Assembly: GCA_026419785.1 (NCBI GenBank)
Contig: JAODTK010001999.1
Location: 124,001-188,000 of the forward strand
Origin: Sclerodactyla briareus
Lineage: Eukaryota; Echinodermata; Holothuroidea; Dendrochirotida; Sclerodactylidae
Direction: 5' to 3'
DNA: 64,000 nucleotides
Shown here: piece by piece, positions 35,711 to 45,236 of the stretch
Layout of the letters: each line of letters begins with the position of its first letter
Numbering within the stretch: the stretch's first letter is position 1
The notes under the pieces: generated by a model
The model's database searches: none
Told to the model about the DNA's origin: nothing
Seen by the model: the letters and a program-made list of their open reading frames with translations, nothing else
Program-made: the position numbers and the translations under genes

Positions 35711-35905
35711 GTGAGTGCCTTTAGTCCAGCCTCTCTAAACGTAGCGATGATACTTAACTTGACGTTGGCAAAATGGCACGAGCCATTGAATTGATTGGAT
35801 ATCTGATCTCCATTGTATAAGGATATTCAAAAACTCAATTGCACGCCATAAGCATCTTGTTTTGTTCGCATACCTTATGTCTGCCCGTTTCTTTTTTGCT
35901 TGCAG

Positions 35906-35952
35906 ATCGACCAGTCCAGGCAGGCTTCGCTGCTGGCTCCCAAGAGATACCG
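35906..35952 (+). CDS. interdomain linker exon
   Basis: A 47-base exon between gcttgcag and gtgagt completes a codon from the previous exon and encodes YRPVQAGFAAGSQEIP, ending in phase 0. It has no cysteine and fits a linker between two saposin domains. The next module A exon at 36,454 begins in phase 0 (NEISCEFC), so direct joining keeps the frame. Confidence 0.65.
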
Positions 35953-36453
35953 GTGAGTCAGTTCTGATGTGTTGTCACAGCAAATAATAAAGCTGTCAGT
36001 TACACCGGCAATATGAATTTCATAGATTACTCGCTGGTAGACGTTTGGTAGACATGATGCAGCTATTTAAAATACCTTAAAATCTTGCCATTAATATACA
36101 TTGGTCAGTGATACCGTGTGACTATAATGATGGCGAAAGAATTTATGTAGTCGGTTCTGTCGGCCTTCGCTCGGTCTGAACCGAATGATTCACGATACGG
36201 AGCTGAATGCATCACTGGAATTGGTCTAGGCTCCACTCATTGTCATCCTTGCTTTTCAGCAGTCCGATACATCTCGCAAAATTTCATGGAAACACTCCGT
36301 TTACAAGTGTATGAAGAGGTAATGACCGGAAATGCCAGCATGACTGGGGCCATACTGGCTAGTTACTCGGAAGAGCCTGGAAGACTAGTTTCACTAACTT
36401 TTACTGACCAGAAGCTGGATTTGTTAACCGTTTCAACTCTCATTCCCCTACAG

Positions 36454-36524
36454 AACGAAATCTCCTGTGAATTTTGTGATGGATTCTCCAGCGTTGCCCT
36501 GCAAGTCTTGAACGAAACATAGAG
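36454..36524 (+). CDS. saposin-like domain, module A exon
   Basis: After cccctacag it encodes NEISCEFCDGFSSVALQVLN, with the opening cysteine pair CEFC and the helix of a saposin domain. NET follows (possible N-glycosylation site). The last bases read 'aacgaaacatagag'. One missing base turns an expected NETIE into a stop codon before the gtaaat donor. Module B at 37,586 continues with DDISKAL. Apart from this single base the domain is intact. Confidence 0.75.
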
Positions 36525-37585
36525 GTAAATAAATTCTTCCATTATTTCAGTGTGTGATCGGATTTCAGAGTAATGGATCCTCCTCGCGAGGAGGTTCGGT
36601 TCAATGCAGTCATTCAACTCCAAACGCACCAGGACACTGTTAGCGCCCACAGCGATATGACAGTAGAAAGATGGTTCCTCGAGGCCTTAATCTGTTAATG
36701 GGGAGCATGTTTTTGAGGTTGAAGGAATCACGAGACAGAAGGGTAGTATTCCCTATCGTTGGTGATTTTAATCAGATAAATGTCATCTTCAATTGTTTTT
36801 CTTGCCCAATGGTCCCAAAAGTTTATAGGACCTATCCAGAAGAGTTTTGTTCGTTGGAGGTTGTCGCGAACTGCGGTACTTAAAAAAAATGGCCCAAGAG
36901 AAGACTCACAACAACGCCCCGCATGACAGACGCATAGATGACTCTCATCCCAGTAGAAGCGAATATATGGCACTTTCGTTAGCCTCTATCATCTGAACTT
37001 CGGCCCCAACCTGAGCCCCACACAACTGTATTGTGTGTTCTATTAAAAAGATTATAACGCGGTCGGGATGTTCGCTTAAAACAATATTTGATGACCATCT
37101 GATTATATAGTAAGAGATTGCATTACATCCCACCATACGACATCAATAACGGGTTTCAACGATTGTCTTCCTGTATACTTCGGAATTTCTGCTCCGAGAA
37201 AATTGTAGAAATTAAAGAGCCTTCTCATCTGGAACTTCCCAGGAAACTTGTTACAAAGATGAAGAGCGTTGCATATTTTTTCTCCTAAAATTGGAGAAGC
37301 TCACCGAGCACGATATGCCGTGCCGGTAAGGTGAAGTTGGAATAAAAGTGAAACAGAACCCAACACCCATCAGGCCCCAGACCGGGTCTCTCCACCCACC
37401 CCACCTGGAGAAAGGAGAGGGCAAGTCCCAAGGAATGTATGAGAGTAGAGAAGCTACCTGCGCTTCTTTGGTGCCTCAGAAGCGAGAGGTGGGGGCTCTA
37501 GGGGGTAACGAACTAGATGTATGCATGTTACGGAGTGATATACTACGATGAAATAGTAAACGTGTACACAATTCGCTTCTTACAG

Positions 37586-37663
37586 GACGATATCTCGAAG
37601 GCCTTGACGGAGTACTCCACGTCCTTGTGCAAACAGCTCGGCAGCGAAACGTTGCGTGCAGAG
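37586..37663 (+). CDS. saposin-like domain, intact module B exon (short type)
   Basis: Twenty-six codons between cttacag and gtaagt encode DDISKALTEYSTSLCKQLGS and ETLRAE. This is the classical prosaposin style (helix, then LCKQL with cysteine 3) without the CPY word of the other modules. The remaining cysteines 4-6 must lie in a further exon, which I could not identify downstream. The last 54 bases and the first bases of the following intron occur again at 41,487. Confidence 0.8.
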
Positions 37664-38019
37664 GTAAGTCACTTGTTCCTTGCACATATTTCCTGCCCAT
37701 AATAAGTGGTACAATGGACGCATGTGACTTGGTTGTCCATGAATTTCAACAGTTGAAGAGCGCATGATAGGTTCCCCCGCTAGGATTTCAACAAATATCC
37801 AATGGAGGGGTGATTAAATTTAAACGTGTCTAGTAGTAACTGAATCCGACACAGCAATGCGCGAACGGGATGACAAGCAAGACAATGGAAGTACTAAAAA
37901 TTGACAGCAGTTATGGCCTTGTATGACTGGGCATGGGTGAAACAAAACGCTATTTTCCGATTTGGGTCATAACGAAGGCCTGAGCTAGTAACTGGAGGGC
38001 AAATCGAACTCATACAGGT
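37664..38019. other. intron-like spacer after last saposin exon
   Basis: I searched for a phase-0 exon starting near a cysteine-aromatic-valine helix and ending CxxLGxC. None was found here or up to 41 kb. Confidence 0.4.
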
Positions 38020-38036
38020 GGGGGGGGGGGGGGGGG
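38020..38036 (+). repeat. 17-G run
   Basis: Uninterrupted run of 17 G followed by aagcaggggg. Confidence 0.95.
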
Positions 38037-38059
38037 AAGCAGGGGGTGCGTTACAGTTG

Positions 38060-38360
38060 AAGAGCTGCTGTTGAACAGCTGTATGTCGAACAACTATTCA
38101 GAACGTCGTAGGTGGGATTAAAACGAGTAGATTCCCGCAGCCTGAACAGCTAATCAGAAACGTCGTAGGTCGTTCATTTCTGCAGCCTGCATCTGCCAAA
38201 AATCATGAATATTCATATCCGGATGGCAGTTTTCTGTCCCGATATACGACAGGAGTGGCATATTCAAAGGCGGCCCGGAACCACGATCATTCCCAGCCTG
38301 CATTGGTAAAAAATCTGAAATATTCATCGGGGATGGTTGTCTCTGCTAGGCCACTAGACT
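38060..38360. repeat. local imperfect tandem duplications
   Basis: Two copies of 'aacagctaatcagaaacgtc' + 'gtaggt' (around 38,082 and 38,146). Two copies of 'cagcctgcatctgccaaaaa' + 'tcatgaatattcat' (around 38,184 and 38,294), each followed by a 'ggatgg..gt..tctg' segment. Confidence 0.65.
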
Positions 38361-39734
38361 GGCGATTATTGTTCACCGTGTTTCCAGCACAGGCGAAACT
38401 TTCAGTTTACTAGCTGTGCGAAGCGATTCCCGGTGATCATGCAGTATCATGCGTATAGAACACTTTCCTATAAGTCTCGTATAATACTTTCCATGTTACC
38501 TAACTCTTGTGTACTATTACCTGCATACTATACCTCTTACATGGATAATTCCAACAGTGCACACAACCGGTAGTGGGCATGCTCCCTTCCGTGTTGTGTT
38601 GATGAACCTGCTCCGAGATGTGCTCTACCCTGAAACCTTGTGCGTCGAAGTTCTGGGAGTTCTGCGCAGAGGGAACTGCTAAATGAATATACAATACAAG
38701 GGCGTATACCGATCAAACGCTGTCAGACTATATTGGATTACAAGGAAAATATTCGTAGTCTGTCAATATTCATTCCGGTTCGTGTTACAAATGCCTTGAA
38801 TAAACAGAAATTGAAATGATCTACCTAGTTATCGTAAACATTTATTGGGTCATTAATCCGCTTTCGCTAGGCTCGCGAATCGGCGAAACACGCCGATTTA
38901 TTAGGTACGCGAGAAGCAACGGAAGAGAGCACCCATGATAGGCCATTAAGTGCGGAAACGTCAAGAAATATGGTGGCTGAAATTTGGCATTCAATATTCT
39001 CAGCCGACCAAGAGGCATTAGGCAGTCACGCTGGGTGTGGTGCATGACGCTCTCATTCGAACAAGATGTGGTGGCGGACGCAAGGTTCGATTGACCTAAA
39101 ACTCCGGTTGGATTATTGGTCTCTCTTAATATTCCATAACGGGCATGGGCTTCCAATAAAAAACAAATCAACAATGGATGTTAATAACGCTATACGTGGA
39201 ATACGCCAGATCCTACTGGTCCTCATTAACTCGGTGGTGGATCAGAATGTTTCGAACATTTGGGTAGTCCTTGAGAGAAGTTGGGAACACAATTTATCAT
39301 ACACTATTGTGAAAGTACAGAGTAATGGGTGCGAGTGTTGTCACCCGTCTGGAATGAAGGTAAATTACATTGTTTTTTCGACAGACCTATTTTGTGTACT
39401 CGGTGGCTTATTTATCCCACTGGTACATGCCCTCATAGTTGTCAGTTTATATTCAAAATTTCCTACGTCATTATTCGACAGCTCCAGGTACTGTTTAAAG
39501 TAGTGCCTGTATAAATCTGTTCAAATCAACGTAATTAAACCCACAAGTTTCCGATTTTTTTAGGCAGTTACCGACAGACATGAACTATCAATGGTGCAGA
39601 CCTGGTAATACTGCACCATATTATCAAAGCTGCGAATACTCACCATTTATAACGAATATGGCAATGGAGGCAGTAATCAAAAGCAATGGCAACTTGCAAT
39701 TGCCTACCCCTCGTATGCCCCTGTCCTAATCCTT
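38361..39734. other. spacer with a 145-codon chance frame
   Basis: The + strand frame 39,066-39,503 has an in-frame GTAAAT after GCECCHPSGMK. It has no known motif, and frames of this length are expected by chance in 64 kb. A small frame at 39,552-39,729 (NYQWCRPGNTAPYYQSCEYS) follows an AG site, but I do not recognise it. Confidence 0.35.
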
Positions 39735-39868
39735 TGTTCTGAGCGTCAGAGGAAGCCAAACAGGTGCCATTTTAAAGACTTTGGTATACACCCACCAGAA
39801 TCGAACCCCTGTCACACCCGGCGGAAGACCGACGCACTACCACCTGTGCTAACCACATGGTTTAATAA
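39735..39868 (-). mobile_element. tRNA-derived SINE, copy 3
   Basis: On the minus strand: A-box-like 'catgtggttagcacaggtgg', anticodon-arm-like 'gcgtcggtcttccgccggg', B box 'aggggttcgattctggtggg', then 'tgtataccaaagtctttaaa' and 'atggcacctgtttggcttcc'. It is the clearest SINE in the window. It shows a tRNA-like promoter head but no intact cloverleaf. Confidence 0.85.
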
Positions 39869-40319
39869 TTGGCATCAAAACAGGATGGGGCGATAATAAA
39901 GGGCATTTAGGACCGTTTGTAACTGCACTGCTTGTGTCCGTAGCCAAAGGACGGACAACATTTACATAACGAAAAACCACGCACAAATTTATTCAGATGG
40001 AATGAGGCGCACATAGCATTGGAAAATCGATCTGGCGATCGTTCGAAAATGGAATTTGGTATATGGACCACGAACCCATATCGGGTAAGCCTGCCGCGCT
40101 AGCGTCGCAACTGGTCACTGGTCTTTACCGGTAGCACCACACCCCTCTTTCTGATTTCATTCACCTGCTCCTCCTTACCTGGTTTCAGTTGCTAGTTTCT
40201 CATCGTCAACCTCATTATTGGTCTCGAATATCATATTCGCTATCCGATATAGACGCAATCTCAAATCAGCATCACTGATATCCCATATTGGAACCAGGTG
40301 CTAAAGCATGTACAAAGTC

Positions 40320-40500
40320 AATGGGCAATCTTTCTCTTGAACGGGTCAACCACCCCCGACGACTACCCCCCTTGCGACTACCCTTTGGATAGGTCCTAAC
40401 CGGAACAATCCCCCCCCTAGCACAGGCCACCCCCCGAAGCAAATGCCCCCGAGGACAATAGTGACCGGACAGTGCACCCCCAACCCCCCTTGGTAAACGG
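40320..40500. repeat. C-rich short repeat
   Basis: Several spaced copies of 'cgactacccccc'-like words and C-runs (for example 'acaatcccccccctagcaca'). Confidence 0.5.
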
Positions 40501-41024
40501 CAACGGCTAACTCGGCCTGCAATGGGCCATGTAATACATAGATAAGAACACCCGAGTTCCAGTATGTTCTAATGGTTCTGAAGAAATTTGGTCAGCAAAA
40601 TCACAGAGCTACTACAAGCGTGAAATAATGCCTATTGCGGAGGAGCTTAACGCACATGAAGGATAGATGGATACATCGTGAGCTATACCTTACTATCACA
40701 CCGGGTGGCATGAGCCACATGCATGTGTTTACTGAAGTTTGTGTTTTTTTTTTTTCGCCACTACGACTGAGCGTCCAGTGCAGCTTTCTTACAGGCATTA
40801 TAGGTACTATTTCCCCAAGTCATACGCTCTCCTACAATCTGATATGGAATTTAGTAGCAGAGTCAGTTTGAGGAAGACATTCTGGCGTAAACATAAATAT
40901 GACTTGCAAGCTAGCTAGCTATCTGAAACCTGCTGGAATGTGCGGTCTTCCCAATGTCGTTGGCTACACCTTGAACACCATCCAGGGAATGTGTATATAT
41001 ATACTTCTTATCGTATACTTGCCG

Positions 41025-41185
41025 AGCAGAGGATCCAACCTAGGTACACGGAATAAGGAGTCTCTTTGGCGGTACCTAAATGTATGGATGGTGGTAATCA
41101 CTTGCGAAATACCCACCCTTTCGTTGTCCTCTACAATCCCTTGTGCCTGAGCGTCCAAGCGAGAAGGCATATGTCCTTTTTTATT
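41025..41185 (-). mobile_element. SINE 3' fragment, minus
   Basis: On the minus strand 'ctcgcttggacgctcaggca', 'caagggattgtagaggacaa' and 'cgaaagggtgggtatttcgc' match SINE 3' modules seen at 10.66 and 53.27 kb. Confidence 0.5.
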
Positions 41186-41249
41186 TCTTAACATCAGTCA
41201 AGGAATCTATGCGGTCTTGACGTTATGTGTGGGTATAAGTGTATGTGTG

Positions 41250-41980
41250 ACGCTAGCTTGTGAACATAAACTGACCCCCAAAACCCCCTTTTGGGATGGA
41301 TCAAACTTATTCTTAGTATGTGGGTTCCTCATAATGAGTACATGAACCCTATTGTTTTGGGGTCAGGTCAAAGGGTCATGGCATGTCAATAGAGGTCGGT
41401 CTGAAAACCTTGTGAATACGATAAGTCCATATGCTTGGTCTGAATCAGCCTTGAAATTTGGTACCGGTATGCAGCTTTTTTGTGGCGAGTACTCCACGTC
41501 CTTGTGCAAACAGCTCGGCAGTGAAACGTTGCGTGCAGAGGTAAGTCACTTTTTCCTCGCAACAGGTGCCATATGGTGTTATAGGGGTTGTAGATTGGGG
41601 GTCATTTCAGTTTAAAAAAAATAGATTGTTTAAAAAATTAGATAATTTAAACGATGGGCAGAAGGTCTGATCGGTTTGAAATTTGTGTTTAGCTTTCTTA
41701 TGGGGATTACAGGAACCCTATTGTTTTTGGTATAAGTCAGGGTGAATTTCGTTCGAGAATGAAATTTGTGAAAGTCATATTTTGGCCAATAATGATTTGT
41801 GAACATGATAACTCGACCCCACCTGGGAAATGATCAACCGCATACTTGTATGTGGGTTCCTCATAATGAGTACATGAACCCTATTGTTTTGAGGGCACCA
41901 TAGGGAAAAGTCTGAAATTCGTGTGTAGTCATCTTATCAAGAGTATAGGAACCCTATCGGCTGGTTGGAAAAAATGGGAA
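41250..41980 (+). repeat. interspersed repeat, 'gtacatgaaccctattg' family, interrupted by an exon copy
   Basis: Modules 'gtgggttcctcataatgag' + 'tacatgaaccctattgtttt' occur at about 41,321 and again at 41,852, with 'gaacatgataactcgacccc' between. The unit is interrupted at about 41,487 by the copied saposin exon end and resumes after about 41,600. Confidence 0.75.
41487..41560 (+). pseudogene. duplicated piece of saposin module B exon
   Basis: Positions 41,487-41,540 match 37,610-37,663 at 53 of 54 bases. The single difference (AGC to AGT) is silent. The match continues into the intron for at least gtaagtcact. It encodes EYSTSLCKQLGSETLRAE and keeps the donor. Upstream, a gcag at 41,471-41,474 could act as acceptor in the same phase (LFCGEYSTS...), so the copy has the look of a complete small exon. 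The left breakpoint lies at shared bases (gagtac), which the surrounding repeat also carries. It may be a recent duplication, an alternative exon, or an assembly chimaera. Confidence 0.8.
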
Positions 41981-42084
41981 ATTGTTCAGATGTTATGTTT
42001 CCCATAATAAGCCCATTTTTCCTTGTGACTGACTATAGGTTGTCATGAGAGATCCATAATCACTGGCCTTTTGGGCTCGTTTTG

Positions 42085-42195
42085 GGGTTTGGGTTCTGGT
42101 TTTAAGTCTCTGGTATGAAACCATACCGAGATTCCAACCTCGGGTGGAAGGCCATCGCTCTACCGATTGTGCTAACCACTCGGAATATGACTCGA
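42085..42195 (-). mobile_element. tRNA-derived SINE, copy 4
   Basis: Minus strand: 'gagtggttagcacaatcggt', 'agagcgatggccttccaccc', 'gaggttggaatctcggtatgg', then 'tttcataccagagacttaaa'. Same head and B-box layout as copy 3. Confidence 0.75.
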
Positions 42196-42199
42196 TATG

Positions 42200-44340
42200 T
42201 GAACAGCTCACTCCGAAGACATCCCTTAATTGGAAAGTAGAAAGATGACAAATCAATCACCGACTAGTATTGTATCTTGAGGATCTGTCCTGGTGCATTA
42301 GGGTCTATGAATTCGGGACTGATTGACTGAAAGTGAAGGACGATTCCTATGAGATATCGACTCAAAGGCCGGTATAGGTCCTGGATCTGCTTGAAGCAAG
42401 TCACAACAGTGTATGACGACCTATAAATACCCCGTCTTGAACAGTTGTATGCACAAGGATCCTGATAAAAATGAAGAAGCTCTATGGCCGAGATTTCTGG
42501 ATTCAGCATACCCTACTACCGATGTAGCTATCGAACGCCACTGGCGTGAGAGGCAGTTGCAAATTATGTGGTGATGAGTGCACCCCACTGAGATCTCAGT
42601 AGACACGCAAATTACATTATTACCAAATCACGATATACACATATGTCACGGGCGATTGTAGGGTGGGGAGGGGACCGTATATAATAGGGGTAATATTCAG
42701 ACTTTGTTTATTTGAGGTCATCGAATTGAATCGTGGAAACGAGTGAATATTGTCTCCTCCTACTCATTGGGTCTGTTTCCTACGGAGAATGAGAAATCCA
42801 ATAACACACAAGCACTTAGCAAGCATTGAGGTCTTATTTTCTTAACAGGATAATTAGGCTTGGGAGTGCCAATTTTGACAATCCTGTCGGTGTTTTTACA
42901 CATTCATTGATGCCGTGTTTGAAACGAGAGAGTTTGGCAAGGTCTGATAAATACGAGCGAATAGGGCGTCTGCACTGCAGCAATTATACTGCTCACTCGC
43001 CTATGGCATTGCGCCATTGTCTACCAGGTAGAGATATTGCTGCTATTGTGAATTTGACCTATTTAACCACTATCCCGAAGTCAGATTCTTATAAAATAGT
43101 CTCCTCAGAAATATAGAACATAGCAGTGCAAAACCTTCTGTGTGAACTTGTTGGGGGCTCGCGTTATTTCAGTTTGATTCTACTCCCTCTCTCATAGGAG
43201 TGCAATTCTCACGTGTGTCCTATATCGAACCACCTCGGTTCAATATTTTTCTACGCCTCTGCCTCCAGACAGGAGCATGTTGCAAAGGATCAGGATGCAG
43301 AATATAGCTAATGCAATGTTTTGGGGGTTTCGCCTTTCGCTATTTGCATCCCTCATCCTAGAGAAAGTGCGATTTCATGCAAGGAAGGAAATGATTAATG
43401 TTAGTCACATTTTTTTATCGCCTCATATATCACGTCACACCCGGCTTGCACCAACTTGTTTCCTTGACATTCTTGTGCTACTCCAGCTAATCCTAATTCC
43501 GACCTGTTGTTCATGACCTGTTATGTTGGTAGTTGTTTAATGTGGTGATCATTTATCTAGGAACGAAATGTTTGTTTAAGCTAATGCTTGATGAAGCTGC
43601 GTAAATAGTAGGAGCGGTTCAATATCACGTACACTTTATCAGCCGCCGTATATTTTGGAATACAAGTTATTTGACACCTTGGCCCAGCCTTCCATACTAA
43701 TTAAGACGTCGGAGGAAAAAGGCGTTCACTACCACTCTCCTGCCAATAACTGATTACCCCCGACATCTTTCCCGCCAATGTTTGTCTGGCGCGGCACGCG
43801 TAACCGCATCAGCGGGCAACTATTTCGACGCGAAGCTTCATACCTGCTAATTAGCCGAGAGAACATTAATGTGATTCCCATGGTTGACTACTGAAATCAA
43901 TACGTCTTCTGTTATGGATAGAGCAGTCACAACTGTCGGTAAATCGTTAGCGCGGTCTTCAGTTCGCGGGATCACTAGCAAATGTGTGTTGATTGTAATT
44001 CAAGAATTTAACCAGTCCAGCTGTACGTCTACTCCATCTTATCTGTCACTTGCACCCATTACGAAGCTGTATGTAATAAATATCTTTAATCCCCAATAAT
44101 CCAAGAATTTCTTTGTCAATTGGATGTAACTGTACGTCCTCCTGGCACTGGTCCTTAAATAAGTTCATTTAAGAACCTGATGGGATGATCAGGGTTATTC
44201 TCATACCATTCTTCAAGTCCTCCGAGTAATTTCTGAGAGAGTGGAGTTGCCACCACTGTGCGTTAAAGCGCCCTATGGCATCACGGGGGTAATCCGAAGC
44301 TTTTAGTCATGGTCATCGGATTCCTCTTAATGTTTAGGTT
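42200..44340. other. spacer, no gene seen
   Basis: Open frames of 70-96 codons at 42.8-44.1 kb show no known motif. An AG at 43,270 precedes a 40-codon frame without cysteine pattern. Confidence 0.4.
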
Positions 44341-44341
44341 G

Positions 44342-44700
44342 ATCAATAGCTCTACCACATGGTTGATGAAGAAATCGGATACAGACGAACTAGATGCTCT
44401 TGGTCGTGCCTTCTGGAGATGGCTGCTGGATGTCAAATGGAGCGACCATGTTGCCAACAGTCATCATGCGAATGATAGACGGTGAAGGTGAATAGCTCTT
44501 CACCCATGACACTATGTACGGAAGATCCGCCAGATCGCGGTCAACGGGTTATCCGGGGGGGACCTTCATGTCGGTGCAGTTCGGGTAGTGAGAAGGCGAG
44601 GGCGGCCTCGGATGGCCTGGTATGACAACATCGGAGCCTCGAACGGCTCACCACGGAGGGATGCAAAAACAGCACGCTCTTTCCCGGGATCATTTGCGGA
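44342..44700 (+). mobile_element. LINE ORF2 3' remnant, endonuclease/RT type of a second family
   Basis: The frame at 44,342-44,482 reads SSTTWLMKKSDTDELDALGR and then AFWRWLLDVKWSDHVAN. That is the typical LINE ORF2 end, 'YGsEtW..kks...kLdaf.r..lR.iL.ikW.Dhv.N'. A second block at 44,588-44,700 reads RRRGRPRMAWYDNIGASN, the conserved 'kRxRGRPr..W.dni' terminus. The two blocks are joined through stops and a frame change, so the element is dead. It belongs to a different LINE group from the L1/Tx1-like pieces at 0 and 55 kb. Confidence 0.8.
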
Positions 44701-45182
44701 TACGTGGCCACCAATTAGCTCCACTTCACCTGTCATCTCGAATCCTTTGAGAAAGCGAGTAACCCTCTGATTGTTCAGACATCGCTGACAAGTATATGCA
44801 GTGTTTTTTTTTTTTTTTTGTACACAGCAGACACTCCTCCCATCCACGTCATTGTCTACTCCTGCACACCAGTTATGAGTTATATAGGATAACACTGCTA
44901 TTCGCGGCCAAAGAATCTGCGCCAACGAGTCCCGATTCCGTGCCCGATGATTTTTCACACCAATTGAGTGATTCCGAACACCCGAGCTCTGTCAATCATA
45001 TGATTCCAGCCCACTTGTCTACTCTACGGTACTACATTCCGTTACAAGATACACATCTTCTGTAGCATTATTCCATCATTAACAATCCAGTCACGGTATT
45101 GAGTCGTCTTAGAGTGACTTGGAGGACTCGCGGGACATGAATTACATGAGTACGTATGTCAATGCTGTTGGGGTTCAATGTT

Positions 45183-45236
45183 CCCAGGGTTCGATGTGTC
45201 CGAGGTTCTATGTACCTGGAAACATCGAACCCTGGG
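45183..45236. repeat. 15-bp perfect hairpin with 24-base loop
   Basis: cccagggttcgatgt at 45,183-45,197 pairs exactly with acatcgaaccctggg at 45,222-45,236. The loop contains further near-copies (gaggttctatgtacctgg), suggesting a decayed short-unit repeat of 'ggttc.atgt.cc' words. Confidence 0.85.

Noticed and set aside
36260..36318. Possible exon QSDTSRKISWKHSVYKCMK between the linker exon and module A at 36,454
   Set aside because: It would leave phase 2, but the next exon needs phase 0; direct joining of 35,952 to 36,454 keeps the frame.
39066..39503. 145-codon frame with an internal good donor after GCECCHPSGMK
   Set aside because: No recognisable domain and no partner exon; length expected by chance.
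39735..39868. tRNA gene on the minus strand
   Set aside because: A and B boxes are present but the sequence runs into the SINE body and no complete cloverleaf with acceptor stem can be drawn.
42120..42190. tRNA gene on the minus strand
   Set aside because: Same SINE head; no matching acceptor stem.
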